Shown here one piece after another: positions 45,804 through 58,500 of a stretch of DNA of 64,000 bases. The position numbers and the translations under genes were made by a program. Under the pieces are notes generated by a model. That model had not been told where the DNA came from. It was given only the letters and a program-made list of their open reading frames with translations, and did no database searches. Positions within the stretch are counted from its first letter, which is position 1, and the number at the start of each line of letters is the position of its first letter. Source of the DNA: Eutypa lata (taxonomy: Eukaryota > Ascomycota > Sordariomycetes > Xylariales > Diatrypaceae); assembly GCA_022661535.1 (NCBI GenBank), contig JAKULF010000001.1:2976001-3040000 (forward strand), in the 5' to 3' direction.

Positions 45804-47523
45804 ATGCTTATCGGACGCATTCAACGTTCAATCTCGTCAACATCATCAACCTCCCGCTCGCTCAGTATGGATGAAGAGGAACACGCAGTCTCTTCCGTCG
45901 AAGGCCTGGAGGCAAGACCAGCGTTGCGACATGGACATCGGCCTCCCCCTCTGTCAAAACGAGCTGTCTGGCCCCTCCTCGCCCTGCTATTAGCGGTGCA
46001 GCTGTCATGGAGCTTATATCAACTTCCGGTGAATAGAGTCATCGAGCGACGCTTATGTCGCGAATACTATAGCACGCACGACCCAACGGTGATACACCCA
46101 GATGGCAGCGTGGAGGAAGAGCTTTGCAAGTTAGACGAGATACAGCAGCATCTAGCGTGGGTTCTGGGCGCAATGGAGACAGCCTGGATTGTGGGCGGTA
46201 AGTCTTACGTGGTCGTGTTCGAGGATTTTGATATTGTTGATATAGCAAGCATCGAGCTAATATTGGGCAGATTTCATTATGACGATACCCCTCGGTTTCT
46301 TGGCTGAGAAATATGGCCAGAAGGCCGTCCTTTGGTTGAACTTGGTACCGCGGATATTTACGATTGCATGGGCTCTTATGGTGGGGTTCTCTGACGCTCT
46401 CCCGCTTATGGCCATTGTGGCTGGTCCAATCCTTTCTGTCTTTGGCGGCGACTGCGTTTTCAACTCTATCACTTACTCCTTAGCGGCAAGTCTTACCGAT
46501 GACTATGTGACACGGTGAGTTATCTGAATCGCCGTCTTCCTTTGATGCCTGATGTTGATTATAAGTAGGGCAACCTATTTCGGTTGGATGAGTGCCATAT
46601 CATACATTGTAAATCTCCTCGGTCCGGGACTAGCTGGCGCAACGATGACAGTAACGCTCTATCTCCCATTCGTGATTTCAATATGTCTACTTCTACTAGC
46701 GATCCCGACGGTCTCGCTGCTACTAACCGGCGAAACGTCGCACAAAGCTACTTCCATGGAACACGATGACGAACAACGGCAACCCCTGATGCCTTCCCCA
46801 ATTTTAAAGGCACAGAGATCCAACTCATCGCCGTGGAATTCAGTAAAGCAACGAGTCCGTGTCCTTCGAGATACTGTTGCGAGCCATCCTCGAAATCTCA
46901 TCTTATTATTGATTAGTTTCTTACTCACTTCGCTAGCCAGCTCCGACACCAAACTTCTCCCGCAGTACATCTCCAAGAGGTACAATTGGACATTCGCCTC
47001 GGCCGGTTACTTACTTTCCGGAAAAGCGGTTGTCAACTTCTTTCTACTTACCTTCGTAGTCCCAGGAATCTTGCGGTCGACGCAAACGACTAATTCCCAA
47101 CAATCCCAGTCGGATATTTCAGATAAGGTCAACATTTTTTATGCTCGGATCTGTCTGATCGTATCTGTATTTGGAGCCCTAGCTATTGCGCTTGCAGGCA
47201 CAATCTGGCTCTTATTCCCGTCTCTTCTCCTCTATGCCCTTGGTTCGGCCCTTCCCGTCTTCACGTTGTCGCTTCTGAAGTCCCCTTCGGTGGCGCCCAA
47301 GCAAGAAGGTCAGGCTCATGACTCAACTGAAACCCATCTGTTTTCAATAGTCATGATGGTGAAGACGCTCGGATCGCTTCTCGGCGCTCCCTTGATGGCA
47401 GTTCTCTGGATCCGAGGCATCACCACAGGCGGGGGTGGTATGGGGACGCCGTATTTTGTGAGCGCGGCCTGCTATGTTGCTGCAATTCTGGTCTTTTCGG
47501 GTATTAAGACGCGCCGACATTGA
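45804..47523 (+). CDS. Major facilitator superfamily transporter
   Basis: A membrane carrier of about 530 residues from three exons (45804-46197, 46271-46514, 46569-47523). About twelve hydrophobic helices are visible, starting with VWPLLALLLAVQLSWSLYQL. The cytoplasmic loop between helices 2 and 3 carries the MFS signature remnant GFLAEKYGQKAVL (G-x-x-A-x-x-x-G-x-K). A large hydrophilic central loop (MEHDDEQRQPLMP...) splits two six-helix halves. The start could be ATG 45804 or the in-frame ATG at 45867 (MDEEEHAV); the first 21 residues are Ser-rich and not needed for the fold. Export of a small metabolite or toxin self-resistance is plausible for this type, but the substrate is not predictable. 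Confidence 0.88.
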
Positions 47524-47970
47524 TGTTGCAGTAGAATTTTGAGGATTGGATGAACACGTTATGTTAGGTAGAAGTTTATCAGATTGCCAAGAGAACAGGG
47601 GCATATGTCTTGACTTAGATCTCCTCCATGCGTACATAGAATGCAATGTACCGGCTAATTCGGTTCGTGACTGCATACATACACATATCAACGAGCACTC
47701 TCCTTACTACATGGATATTCTCTCTACAAGGTCTCCTAGAAGCTAATACTTAAGGAAGTATAATAGCTCTTGGCAACTTGGTTATAATAGAGAGTATCGT
47801 CGCGATGAGACTTGCGCAATTTCCTTTGAGCTACCTTAGCGGGGGTCCTAGGGAGTTTACAAGCCTTGTGCGAGGATTGCAAGGCCTATACGAAGATTGC
47901 AAGGCTTGGCGTCCCAATAAAAGTTACTAAATTTGCAAGGTTTATTAAAGATATATATATCCCCGCTAAA
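47524..47970. other. Border zone into AT block with short direct repeats
   Basis: This is the 3' flank of the MFS gene. At 47870-47935 the string GATTGCAAGGC occurs twice about 20 bases apart, with a third partial copy (TTGCAAGGT). Composition turns AT-rich within a few tens of bases after about 47950. Confidence 0.45.
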
Positions 47971-50900
47971 TTTATATAAAAAATATATAAACTTTAAATT
48001 TAAGGTATAATTAACGCATTATTATTAAATAATTATTATAATTTATTTATTAATTTTTTAAAAATAATTATTTAAAATTTATAATTATAATAAAATTTAA
48101 TATTTCGTATTATAATTTTATAATATATTATTTATATTTATAATAATATTAATTTTTATTATTTTAATATTTATTTAATAATAATAAAAAAATTAATAAA
48201 AATTTATTTTAAAATATAATTAAAATTTTAAATCGTTTATATAATATATTTTTTTTATTTAAATATTTTTTTTAATTTAATTTTTTAAAATATTTTTTTA
48301 TTTTTATAAAATACGTTTTTAAATTAATACGATATAATTTTTTATATAATGTTTTATTATATTTTAATATATTTTAATATATTTTAATATATTTAATTTT
48401 AATATTTTTTATTATAATTTAAACATTTTATTTAATTATATTATTTAATTTTATTTAAATATAAATAATTTTAATAAATTTTTTATTTATTTATATTAAC
48501 GTTAATATTAACGTTAAATAATTTTTTTAAAAAATAATTCGTTTTATATTATTAAAATAAAAAAAAACTTAAGTTAAATATATTTAAACGTATAATTTTT
48601 AATTAATATATATATAAATATAAAAGTTAAATTATACGTTAAAAATTTATATTTAAATATTATAATATATTAATTATTTTTATTAAAAATAATATTTTTA
48701 TCGAATTTTTTATAACGTTAATAATATTAAAAAATAATATAATTATAATTAAAAGTTTTTTTTATAAATTATTAAAAATAATTAAAAAAAGAATTATTAT
48801 TATTATTATATTAACGTTAATAATTAAATATTTTAATAAGTTTTTTATTAAATTAAAATATAATATTAAAAAAAAATATTATAAGTTATTTTAATATTTA
48901 TTAAAAAAATTAAAAAGTATTTTATTATATTATACGTTTTTATTTAAAATTATATTTATTTTATTTATTTTATAATATTTAATAATAATTGTTTTTTATT
49001 TAAAAATGTTTTTATTAATATTTTTAAATCGTTATTTAAAAGTTAATATTTAATACGTATTTATAATATTTATTTTTAAGTTTTTATTATTATAATTTTT
49101 CGTTTTAATATTTACGTATTTAAATATAAAAAACGTTAACGTTATAAATATAAAAAAAATAAAAAGAATAATTAATGTTTTTTCGTTATTAAATGTTTAT
49201 TTATATTTAATAAAATTTATAAATAATTTTTAAATAATATTAAAAATTAATTTATTAAGTTATAATTTTATAATTTTTTAATATTTATTATATATATTTT
49301 TATAAATATCGTTTTTTAATATATCGTTAATTATATTTTATATAAAATTAAAAAGATTTAAATTTAATTTTATAAATCTTTTATATTATTAATATAATTT
49401 ATTAATTTATAAAAATTTATATTATTAATTATTATATTAATTAAAATATAATTATCGTAATCTTTTAATATTAAATACTTTTATATCGTATTTATTAAAT
49501 ATTTTATAAATAATATCGAAAATAAAATATTTATTATAAAATATAAATTAATTTTTATAACATTTAATATTAAATTTATTTATAAATTATATTTTTAATA
49601 TATTATTTATTAAAATTAATATAATTTAAATAAAAATTATTACTTTAAAACTTATTTTAATTATATTTATATTATTAATAATAATACGATATATTTAAAT
49701 TTTAATTTAATTTTTTAAAAGATTTTAAAAAATTTTAATTATTACGATATTCTTTTATATAAATATAATAAATTTATATATTTTAAAAAATAAATATAAA
49801 AATCGTTTTTTAATTATTTTAAATTTTAATATTATTTTAATATAATAATATAAAATAAAAATAAAAAAGCTTATATTTAAAAAAAAATATAAAAACTTTA
49901 ATATAAAATTAATATATATATATTAAACGAAATTAAAAAATTAAATATAATATTTATACGTTATTTTTATTTTTTAAATATTTAAAAGCTTTTTTAAAAA
50001 CTTTAAAATTTCGGTTTTTTAAATTTATTTTAATAACGAAATTATTAATAAATAAATAATTTTTTTAATATATTATTATAATTATTATTAAAATTTAAAA
50101 ATATATTTAATAAATTAAATTACGTATTATAAAATTATTAAATTATTAATTATAAAAATTAAAAATTAATATTAAATCTTTTATTAAATAAATTAAGTAA
50201 TAAATTACGATTATATTAAAATATTAATTAAAATAACGATAATTTACTTTTTATATATTTAAATATATTTAAAATATAAAAAAAAGATTTATAATTATTA
50301 TTAATTATTAAATAAAATTATTAAATTAAAAGTATTATTATAATTATAACTTTTATTATTAAAATTATTACGATTATTATAATTATTATTATTAATATTA
50401 CGATTATTAATATTATTAAATTTTAATTAATTTTTTTCATTATAATTATAAAACGAAAATAATTATATTTAATATTTTTTAAAATTAATTATAATATTAA
50501 ATTTAAAAATAAATTATTTAATATTAAAAAAAATATAATTATTTATAATAATATAACGATATTAAAAATTTAATAAAAAAGTTTAAAATTAATAAAAAAA
50601 TTAAATAATAAAAAAAAAGTAAAAAAAAAATTAAAAATAAAAAATTTAAATTATAAAATTTAAATATATAATATATAATATATAATATATAATGTATAAA
50701 TTAATTTAAAAAAATAAATATTTAAATATTAATTTATTTAAATTTTTTTTATATAAATAAATATATTTAAAAATATATATTTTTTATTTATAAATTTTTA
50801 AATTAATTATATATTAATTTTTTTAAATTAAAAAGTTATATTATTATTATATTATTTTAATATTTTTAAAAAATTTAAATCTTTTAAATAATAAAATTTA

Positions 50901-53132
50901 AAAAGTATTAATTAAATAATTAAAGTAATTATTTTTAAATTTAAAAAATATTAATTAATATTTTTTTTATATTTTAATAAATATATAATAAAATTAAATT
51001 AAAAATTTATTTAATAAATATTTAAAATTTTCGTTTAAAGTTAATTATAAAAATTCTTTTTATTACTTTTATTATAACTTTAATTTAATTATTTATAAAT
51101 TATATTTTAATATTTTTTTATTAATAAAATTAATTTATTTTTTAAATTAATTATTATAAATTAATTTATATAATATATTATAATTATATCGAAAAAACGT
51201 AATTTAATTTAATTTAATAAAGAAAAGATAAATATTAATTTATTACGTTATTTATATTGTTAAATTTATTAATAAAAATAAAAACATTATTATTAAAAAA
51301 TTAACGTATTAAAAAAAATTTTAATAAACTTTTTAATAATAATAACGATAATAATAATATTAAAAAGTAAATTAATAATATTATAAACATTAACGACGAT
51401 AATTTTAAAAATAATTTTATTAAAGTTTAAATTAACGATTTTAATAACGAAATTAAAAGTAAAAATATATTTTTTTAAAATATAAATAATATATTATTTA
51501 ATAATAATAATTTAAGTATTATTAATTTTAAAGATTTTAATTTAAATATCGTTAAAGTTATAAATCGTAATTTTTTATTTATTAATTTTAATTAATAAAA
51601 GCTTAATATAATACGCGATTATAATAAAATTAATAATAAACTTTAATTTTTTATTATCGTTATAATATTTAATAAAAAATAAAATTAACTTTTTTATATT
51701 AATATTAAAGTTTTTATAATTAATAAAGTTTTTTTTATTTAAGTTATTAATTTTTAATAATTTATTAATAATAATTTTTTAAAATTATAATTTTATTATT
51801 AAAATTAATTTTTAAATCTTTTTAAATTTAAGTTTACTTTTAATATATATACTTATATTTTCGATATTAATAAAATTAAATATATTTTATTTTAAAAAGT
51901 ATTATTATTAATTCGAATTAAATAAAATTAATAAAATAATATATTTTTTATTATTATTTAAAATTTATTTAATTAATTAATAATTTTAAAAGTTTATATA
52001 TTAAAGCGTTTTTTATTATTAAATATATATAAAATTAAAATACTTTTTATTATTAAAAAGTTTTTTAAAAAATAAAATAACGTAAAAAAATTAATTAAAT
52101 TATTATTATATTTAATTTTTACGTTATTAATTTTATTAATTTATTTATAACTTTTTTATCTTTTAATATAATGAAAAAAAATATATATATCAATTTAACG
52201 TTTTTCGTAAACGATTTAATAAAGCTTTATTATTTTAATAATTAAGTTTTATTTATATATATTATATTTAAAAAGTTCTTTTATATATATAATATAAAAA
52301 ATTATAAAGTAAATATTTTTTTTTAATATCGTATTATATTAATATATAAATATAAGTTATATTTATTATATTATAACTTTAAATAATATATTTATAACGT
52401 ATAATAATTATATTTATAAAATAAATTATAATTATCGTAATAAATATTATATTAAAAAATTTTAAAAAATCGTTTTATAAATTTAAAAAGCTTTTAATTT
52501 AATTTAAAAACGACTTTATAATATATATTTTAATTATTTATTTATAACGTTAAATAATTAAAAGATTAACTTTTTTTAAAACGATAACGAATTAATTTAA
52601 AATTTTAAAATAAATTTTATTTCGAAAATATATATTTTTTATATATTTAATAATAATATTATTATTTATAATTATTAATAAAGAAAAAATATAAAAAATT
52701 TAAATTTTATTATAAAATTTAATTTTAAAAAAGAAATTATTTTAAATATATTTATTATTTTTAATCGAATAAAAAATTAATATTTATTTATAAAATTATT
52801 AATTAATATAACGTATTTTTTTTTATTATATATATTTTATTTAAATTAAAATAAAAATTTAAATTTATAATCGTAATATATTTTTTAAATAAAATAAAAT
52901 TAACGTAATGTTTTATTTTATATTAATTTTTATTAATAAATTTAATATTTATCGTAATTTTTATTATTTTTTTATTAATATATATATTATTTTAATTAAG
53001 TTTTTTAATAAAAATTATTATTAATTCGTTAATATCTTTTTAATTATATTAAGTTTTTATAATTTAAATTTTAATAATATTATTTATGTTTTATAATTTT
53101 TAAAAATTATTAATAATAATATTAAAATAATT
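47971..53132. repeat. AT-rich RIP-mutated block, unclassified repeat relics
   Basis: About 5.2 kb of almost pure A/T with scattered CG dinucleotides and no open frame. Simple runs such as ATTTTAATAT repeated near 48355-48400 are present. The content looks like one or more transposons mutated to saturation. Reading through stops gives no family I can name. The block ends abruptly at the GC-normal island. Confidence 0.85.
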
Positions 53133-53222
53133 AAAATTTTGCCGACCGCTGCGGTGCAAAAAAGTACGGCCCTTCGCAAGCTCCGGGGACTTTTTTCCGA
53201 CCTCCGGGATCGGCAAAATTTT
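53133..53222. repeat. GC-rich foldback at island edge
   Basis: AAAATTTTGCCGA at 53133-53145 is perfectly mirrored by TCGGCAAAATTTT at 53210-53222. Inside, AAAAAAGT and ACTTTTTT also pair. The whole 90 bases could form a long imperfect hairpin, and it begins exactly where the AT block stops. Confidence 0.6.
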
Positions 53223-53305
53223 GCTCCGCAGGCTGTAGCCTACTACGCCAGATCCGAAGAATCTAGCCGAAGAATTAAAGTGTAGGTTGCTGATAATAAC
53301 AGGGC

Positions 53306-53378
53306 CATTCGAATTGCCGTAGTACTTACTTTTACTTACAAACTCTATAGTAAATTATGTACTACGGCAATTCGAATG
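53306..53378. repeat. Perfect 20-bp inverted repeat hairpin
   Basis: Bases 53306-53325 are the exact reverse complement of 53359-53378, separated by 33 bases. Each arm contains ATTCGAATTGCCGTAG or its complement. It may be a solo foldback or the ends of a tiny MITE. Confidence 0.75.
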
Positions 53379-53435
53379 TCTAGAAGATCCGAAGGATCCA
53401 GGCTGCGGGATTCGAATCTTTTTGCTCTTTCTTTG

Positions 53436-53512
53436 GGATTCGAACCCTAAGCTCTACAAATTTACTACTACGTATTACGGATTCTACAGATTTAACCACT
53501 ACACTACAGGCT
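53436..53512 (-). mobile_element. tRNA-derived SINE-like sequence (pol III A and B boxes)
   Basis: On the minus strand an A-box-like TAGTGTAGTGG (53506-53496) is followed 60 bases later by a perfect B-box GGTTCGAATCC (53446-53436). The D-arm-like and T-arm-like context resembles a tRNA, but the acceptor arms do not pair, so it is not a functional tRNA. A second GATTCGAATCCC string lies just downstream. The best fit is a tRNA-derived SINE head. Confidence 0.5.
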
Positions 53513-54220
53513 TTTTACACTAATCACTGCATACAAATCTTCCACTTAACTCCATATATATACCCAATTCTGCGCCCGTACGCAGGTTTAGCCGACCTAT
53601 AGCCGAGCTAGCTGGTTAAAAGCTAAGTAAGTAGTCAAAGCTGCCACCACCTAGCTGCACCCACCTAGCTGCACCTAACTGCACCACCTTAGAAATCCCT
53701 AAGTGGTCAAAGCTTTAGGGCTGTAATTTATAGGTCTGTAGGTCCGAAAGGTGGCTAGTAAGTGGCTAGTAGGTCTATAGGCTGTAAGTCTATAGGTCTA
53801 TAAGCCACCTTCGTACAGCTGTTACAGCCACTTATATACAGCTAAAGGTCAGCTGTAAGTAGGTCTGTAGGCTGTAGGTCTGTAAGCTACAGTAATCTAG
53901 CTGTTGCAGCTACCTATATACAGCTGTAGGTCAGCTGTAGGTCTGTACGCTGCAGGGTAGGTCTGTAAGCCACCTAACTAGCTGCTACCACCTACAGCTT
54001 TTAGACCTACAGCTGCTACAGTCACTTACAGCTGCTACAGCTACTTATATACAGCTGTAGGTCAGCTGTAGGTCTAAAAGCTGTAGGGCTGTAGGTTGTA
54101 GGGTAGGTCTGCAAGCTACCTAGCTGCTGCCACCGTACAGCTGCTACAGCCACCTACAGCTGTAGGTCTACAGGCTGTAGGTCTGTAGGTCTAAAAGCTA
54201 CAGGGTAGGTCTGTAGGTCT

Positions 54221-54310
54221 GTAGGTCTAAAAGCTGTAGGTCTAAAAGCTGTAGGTCTAAAAGCTGTAGGTCTAAAAGCTGTAGGTCTAAAAGCTGTAGG
54301 TCTAAAAGCT
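54221..54310. repeat. 15-bp tandem array, six exact copies
   Basis: The unit GTAGGTCTAAAAGCT is repeated six times without change. Degenerate relatives extend on both sides. On the minus strand it translates as a repeated FRPTA, which explains the open frame at 54154-54366. Confidence 0.9.
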
Positions 54311-55352
54311 GTAGGTTGTAGGTGGTCAAAGCTAGGTGGCCCATAAAACCTGAAGGATGCACCCAATCAAAATGCTAAATCTTTTTTAGGACCAATCAAA
54401 AGACTAGCGCCAATTAGCTTCGAATTAGCTCGGCACTAAGTCCTTATCGGCCCAGATTCGACCAATCCGCGAAGGGTATTCTTATCAATATCCGCTATTC
54501 GTGCCAACCCTGATTTTACTCCGAATTTTACGATTAATTTTCAAACAACTTAAAATAAAAGATCCTTCGGATTTGATTAAAAATAAAAAGATAATAATAT
54601 ATATATTAATATTATATTATATTAAAAATATATTATAATAAAATAAAAATTTTAATTTTTATAATTTTAAAATATATAAATTTTATCGATTTTATTATAT
54701 TAAATAATAAGCGATAAAATTTAATAATTTTAATAACGTTTTAAATTTTAATGTTATAATTTATAAACGTTATTATTATTAAATTTTAAAAATATATAAA
54801 GAAATAAATAATAAAAAAATAAATATAAATATTAAAATATATATAATTTAATAAAATTTTAAAAAAATTAAATTAATATTATTAATAATTAATTTTATTT
54901 TTAATTTTATTTTATTATATTTTTTAAATTTAACTTATTTTAAATATTAAAATATAACGAAATTTATATATATTTTATTAATAAATAATATATTAATCGA
55001 AATTAATAAATAAATATATATATAAATATTTTAAATATAATTTCTTTTATTAAATTAAAAATTATTTTAATTTTTAATTTTTTATTTAAAAAATTATTTA
55101 TTATTTAATTATATTTATTAATTAATTATTATTTTAATTTTATTTTAATTTTAATTTAAATTTTATTTTATTTATTTTAACTTTTTTAATTAAAATATAA
55201 AAATAATTATAAAATAATAATTAAAATATCGTTAATTTTATTATATAATTATTTATAAAATTAATAAAATTAAATAATGTTTTAATAAATATAAACGTTT
55301 TTATAAAAAGTTAAATTAATTTTATAAATATAATTTAAATTATTTATAATAT

Positions 55353-55567
55353 TATTAATAAATAAAATGCTTTAATAACGGTTTATAATAATAATAAAAA
55401 GTTAAATATCGAAAATATTTTAAAATATTACGTATAATATTTAAAGTATAAAGATTAATATATAATTTAAACTTATAATTAAATTAATATAAACTTTTTT
55501 AAATAATAATATAAACTTTATTTTTCGAAAATTATTCGAAATTAATATTTATTTACGTATTTTAATA
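55353..55567 (+). repeat. Left LTR of copia element
   Basis: This copy is 215 bp. Aligned without gaps to the right LTR, I count 17 differences, all transitions. It keeps several CG pairs that are TA in the right copy. Confidence 0.88.
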
Positions 55568-58500
55568 TAATAATAATTTCGATTTTATAAATTAATAATT
55601 AAAAGATTTATACGAAAATAAATATATTATTTATAATAACGCTTTATTAATTTTAACTTAAAGAATTCGCGAAAAAAATCGACATTAATAATAACAAAAA
55701 ACAAATAAATCTTTAATGTTATTAAAGATTATAACGATTACGTTATCGGCGATACTTATTTCTTTTTCTTTATTAAATTAAGTTATAACTTAATATTTTA
55801 CTTTTTTAATTTAACCGAAACTTCGGCAATTAAACGACCTTTTTACTTATTTAAACAACTTTATTTTAATAATAAAAAAGCCGTAAAATTTTATAAATAA
55901 ACCGATTACTCGAGTTAATTTCTTAACGTTATTATATTAAATCTTTTTCTTTTATTAAAATTAAATATATAACTTTTTTTTTTCTTTTTATCGGTACTTA
56001 TAAATTATCGTAAATTTAATAAGCCTTTTATAATAATAAATAATATAAACCGCATTATATATAACTTCGTAAAAAAAGCTTAAATTAAAAAGCAAGCTAT
56101 ATTAATAATAAAAATTCGATAATAAAAAATAATAAATTAATATTAAAACGATATAAACGTTATTATAAAATAATTTAAAAATATATAAATATAAAATTTA
56201 AGTTTATACGTAAATAATTATAACGTTAAAATTAATTTTAATTACGTAATTAATAAATTAATATAAAATAAACGTATAAACGTTATACTTTAATAATAAA
56301 TAAATATATAATTAACATTTAATAAAATTTACGTAAAATAAATATAAATATTAATAAATATATAATTATTAATAAATATAAATTCATTTATTTCGTAATA
56401 CTTTAACGTTATAATATTAAATATAAAAAACGCATTATTTAAAATAAAATTAAGTTTAATATTTACTTTATTAAAACTTTAATCGTAAAATTTATTTAAA
56501 TATTTAATATAAAATAAATAAATAAATTATTTATTTTCTTTTTCGTTTAAATATATAAATATTTTTTTTTTTTATAATATTAATTTTATAATAAATTAAG
56601 TTATATATTAAGTTTTTTTAAAATTTTTATATTTTTTATAACTTAAATAATTATATTTTATAAATTTTTATTATAATATTTATAAATAATAATTTAAAAT
56701 TTCGTTAATAATTACTTTATTAAAAAGTTATTATAATTTAATTAATATTAAAATAACGAGATTAAATAAACGAAAAAATCGTATTTTTTTTTTTTATATT
56801 ATTATAAAAAAAGTTAATAAATAAATAAATTTAATAAACGATATAAAAATATATAAAGTATAAGTTTTAATAACTTAAACTCGAATAATTTAAATTTAAA
56901 TAATTTCGATTATAATATTTAAAAAGCTCGTTTTTTTAAATCTTTAAAAACGAATAAAAGCTTACGTAAATTCGCCGAAAAAAATTTTATAAAAAAATAA
57001 AAAAAGTTTTTCTTTAAAGTTAAAAAAAAAACCATTTTAAAAGTTTTAATAATTAAAAACTTTAACGTAATACTTTAAATTTTATTTTAAAAAAAATTAA
57101 TTACGAAAAAAATATAAAACTATTTAAATTCGTTGAAATTAAATTTATAAAAATTATTATAAAAACTTATAAATAATATCTTTAATAATTAATTATAAAT
57201 ATAACTTTAAAAATTAAAATGTTAAAAACTTTATAATTTATCTTTTTAATAATTAATATAATACGTTAACGAAACATTTAAAATAACTTTTATAACTTTA
57301 AATATAACGAAAAAAATCTTTTTACTTTTATTATATAATTTTAAAAATATATAAAAAAAATAAAATTAATTAATATAAAATTAAATAAAGTCGTTTATAT
57401 TACGATATTTATAAACGTTATAAAAAACAAAGTTATTTATTAATATAAAATTATAAGCTTTATATTATAAATAATTAATTACTTTATTTATAAACTTATT
57501 AAAAACTTTAATATTAAATTTTAAAATCGAATAAAAAACATTAATAAATCGTATAAAAATATAAAGTTATATATTTAAAAAAACAATAATAATAAAAAAA
57601 TAAAAAAATTAAATTTATAAAAAAAAAATTAATTTAATAAGCTTTTTATAAACGATAAAAAAAAGCTTTTTTACTTTAATTATAACGAATATAAATATAT
57701 ATTTTAATATTATAAAAACGAAAAACGAAAAAATAATAATAATAAAAGTAAAAATAAAAATAAAAGTAAAGTTATTAATAATAATAACGATTATAATAAT
57801 TACGATTATTTAATTAAACTTAACGATTTAATAATTTTAATCGAATTTAAAAATATATATAAAAGTTTTACTTTTTTAATTATCGCTTTTATAAAACGAA
57901 ATACATTAAAAAAGTTATTTAAATAATATAATAAATTAATTTTTAATATTATATATTAATAAATTAAGTTAAAAAACGTTATAACTTTAATCTTTATTAA
58001 GCAAAAAAGCGTTAAAAACAAAAAAAATATCGAAAAAGTTATATAAAAAAGCGTTTTAAACGTTATAATTATCGCTTATTAAATAATAATTCTTTAAATA
58101 TACTTTATAAATAATACGAAAAATTAATTATTATAAAATAACGGCTTAAATATTAATATTATTAATAACTTTAACGATTTAATTAAAAAAATAATTAAAA
58201 ATATTAAATAAAATTACTTTATTATTAATATTAAAGTAAGTTTTATTTACGCTTTAATTATTAATATCGTTATATAATAATTAATTAAATTTAATAAATT
58301 TCGTTTAAATTTAATAATATTATATACTTTAATTATTAAAAAGTTTTCGTTTAAAATACTTTTTAATAAAATATAATATAAAAAAAACGATTATTTAAAT
58401 TATAATATTTTAAAATCGTTAAATAAAAAAACTTTTATAATAATTAATATAAAAAAACGAAAATTTTTATTATAAACTTTTAATATATTTAAATTTAAAA

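Larger units (their letters stand above)
53133..54575. other. GC-normal island inside the AT block
   Basis: About 1.4 kb of ordinary base composition, free of the C-to-T signature, lies between two RIP blocks. It holds a GC-rich foldback (53133-53222), a perfect inverted repeat (53306-53378), a tRNA-derived SINE-like sequence (about 53436-53512), a long stretch of degenerate AGCTGTAGGTC-type repeats (53640-54330) and a 15-bp array. No protein-coding gene is supported; the only long frame is a translation of the 15-bp repeat. Confidence 0.75.

Noticed and set aside
53436..53512. Functional tRNA gene
   Set aside because: A and B boxes are present but no acceptor stem pairs and the anticodon arm is unclear.
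54221..54310. CRISPR-like array
   Set aside because: Units are directly adjacent with no spacers, and the genome is eukaryotic.
54154..54366. 70-codon minus-strand frame with repeated FRPTA
   Set aside because: It is merely the translation of the 15-bp tandem array.
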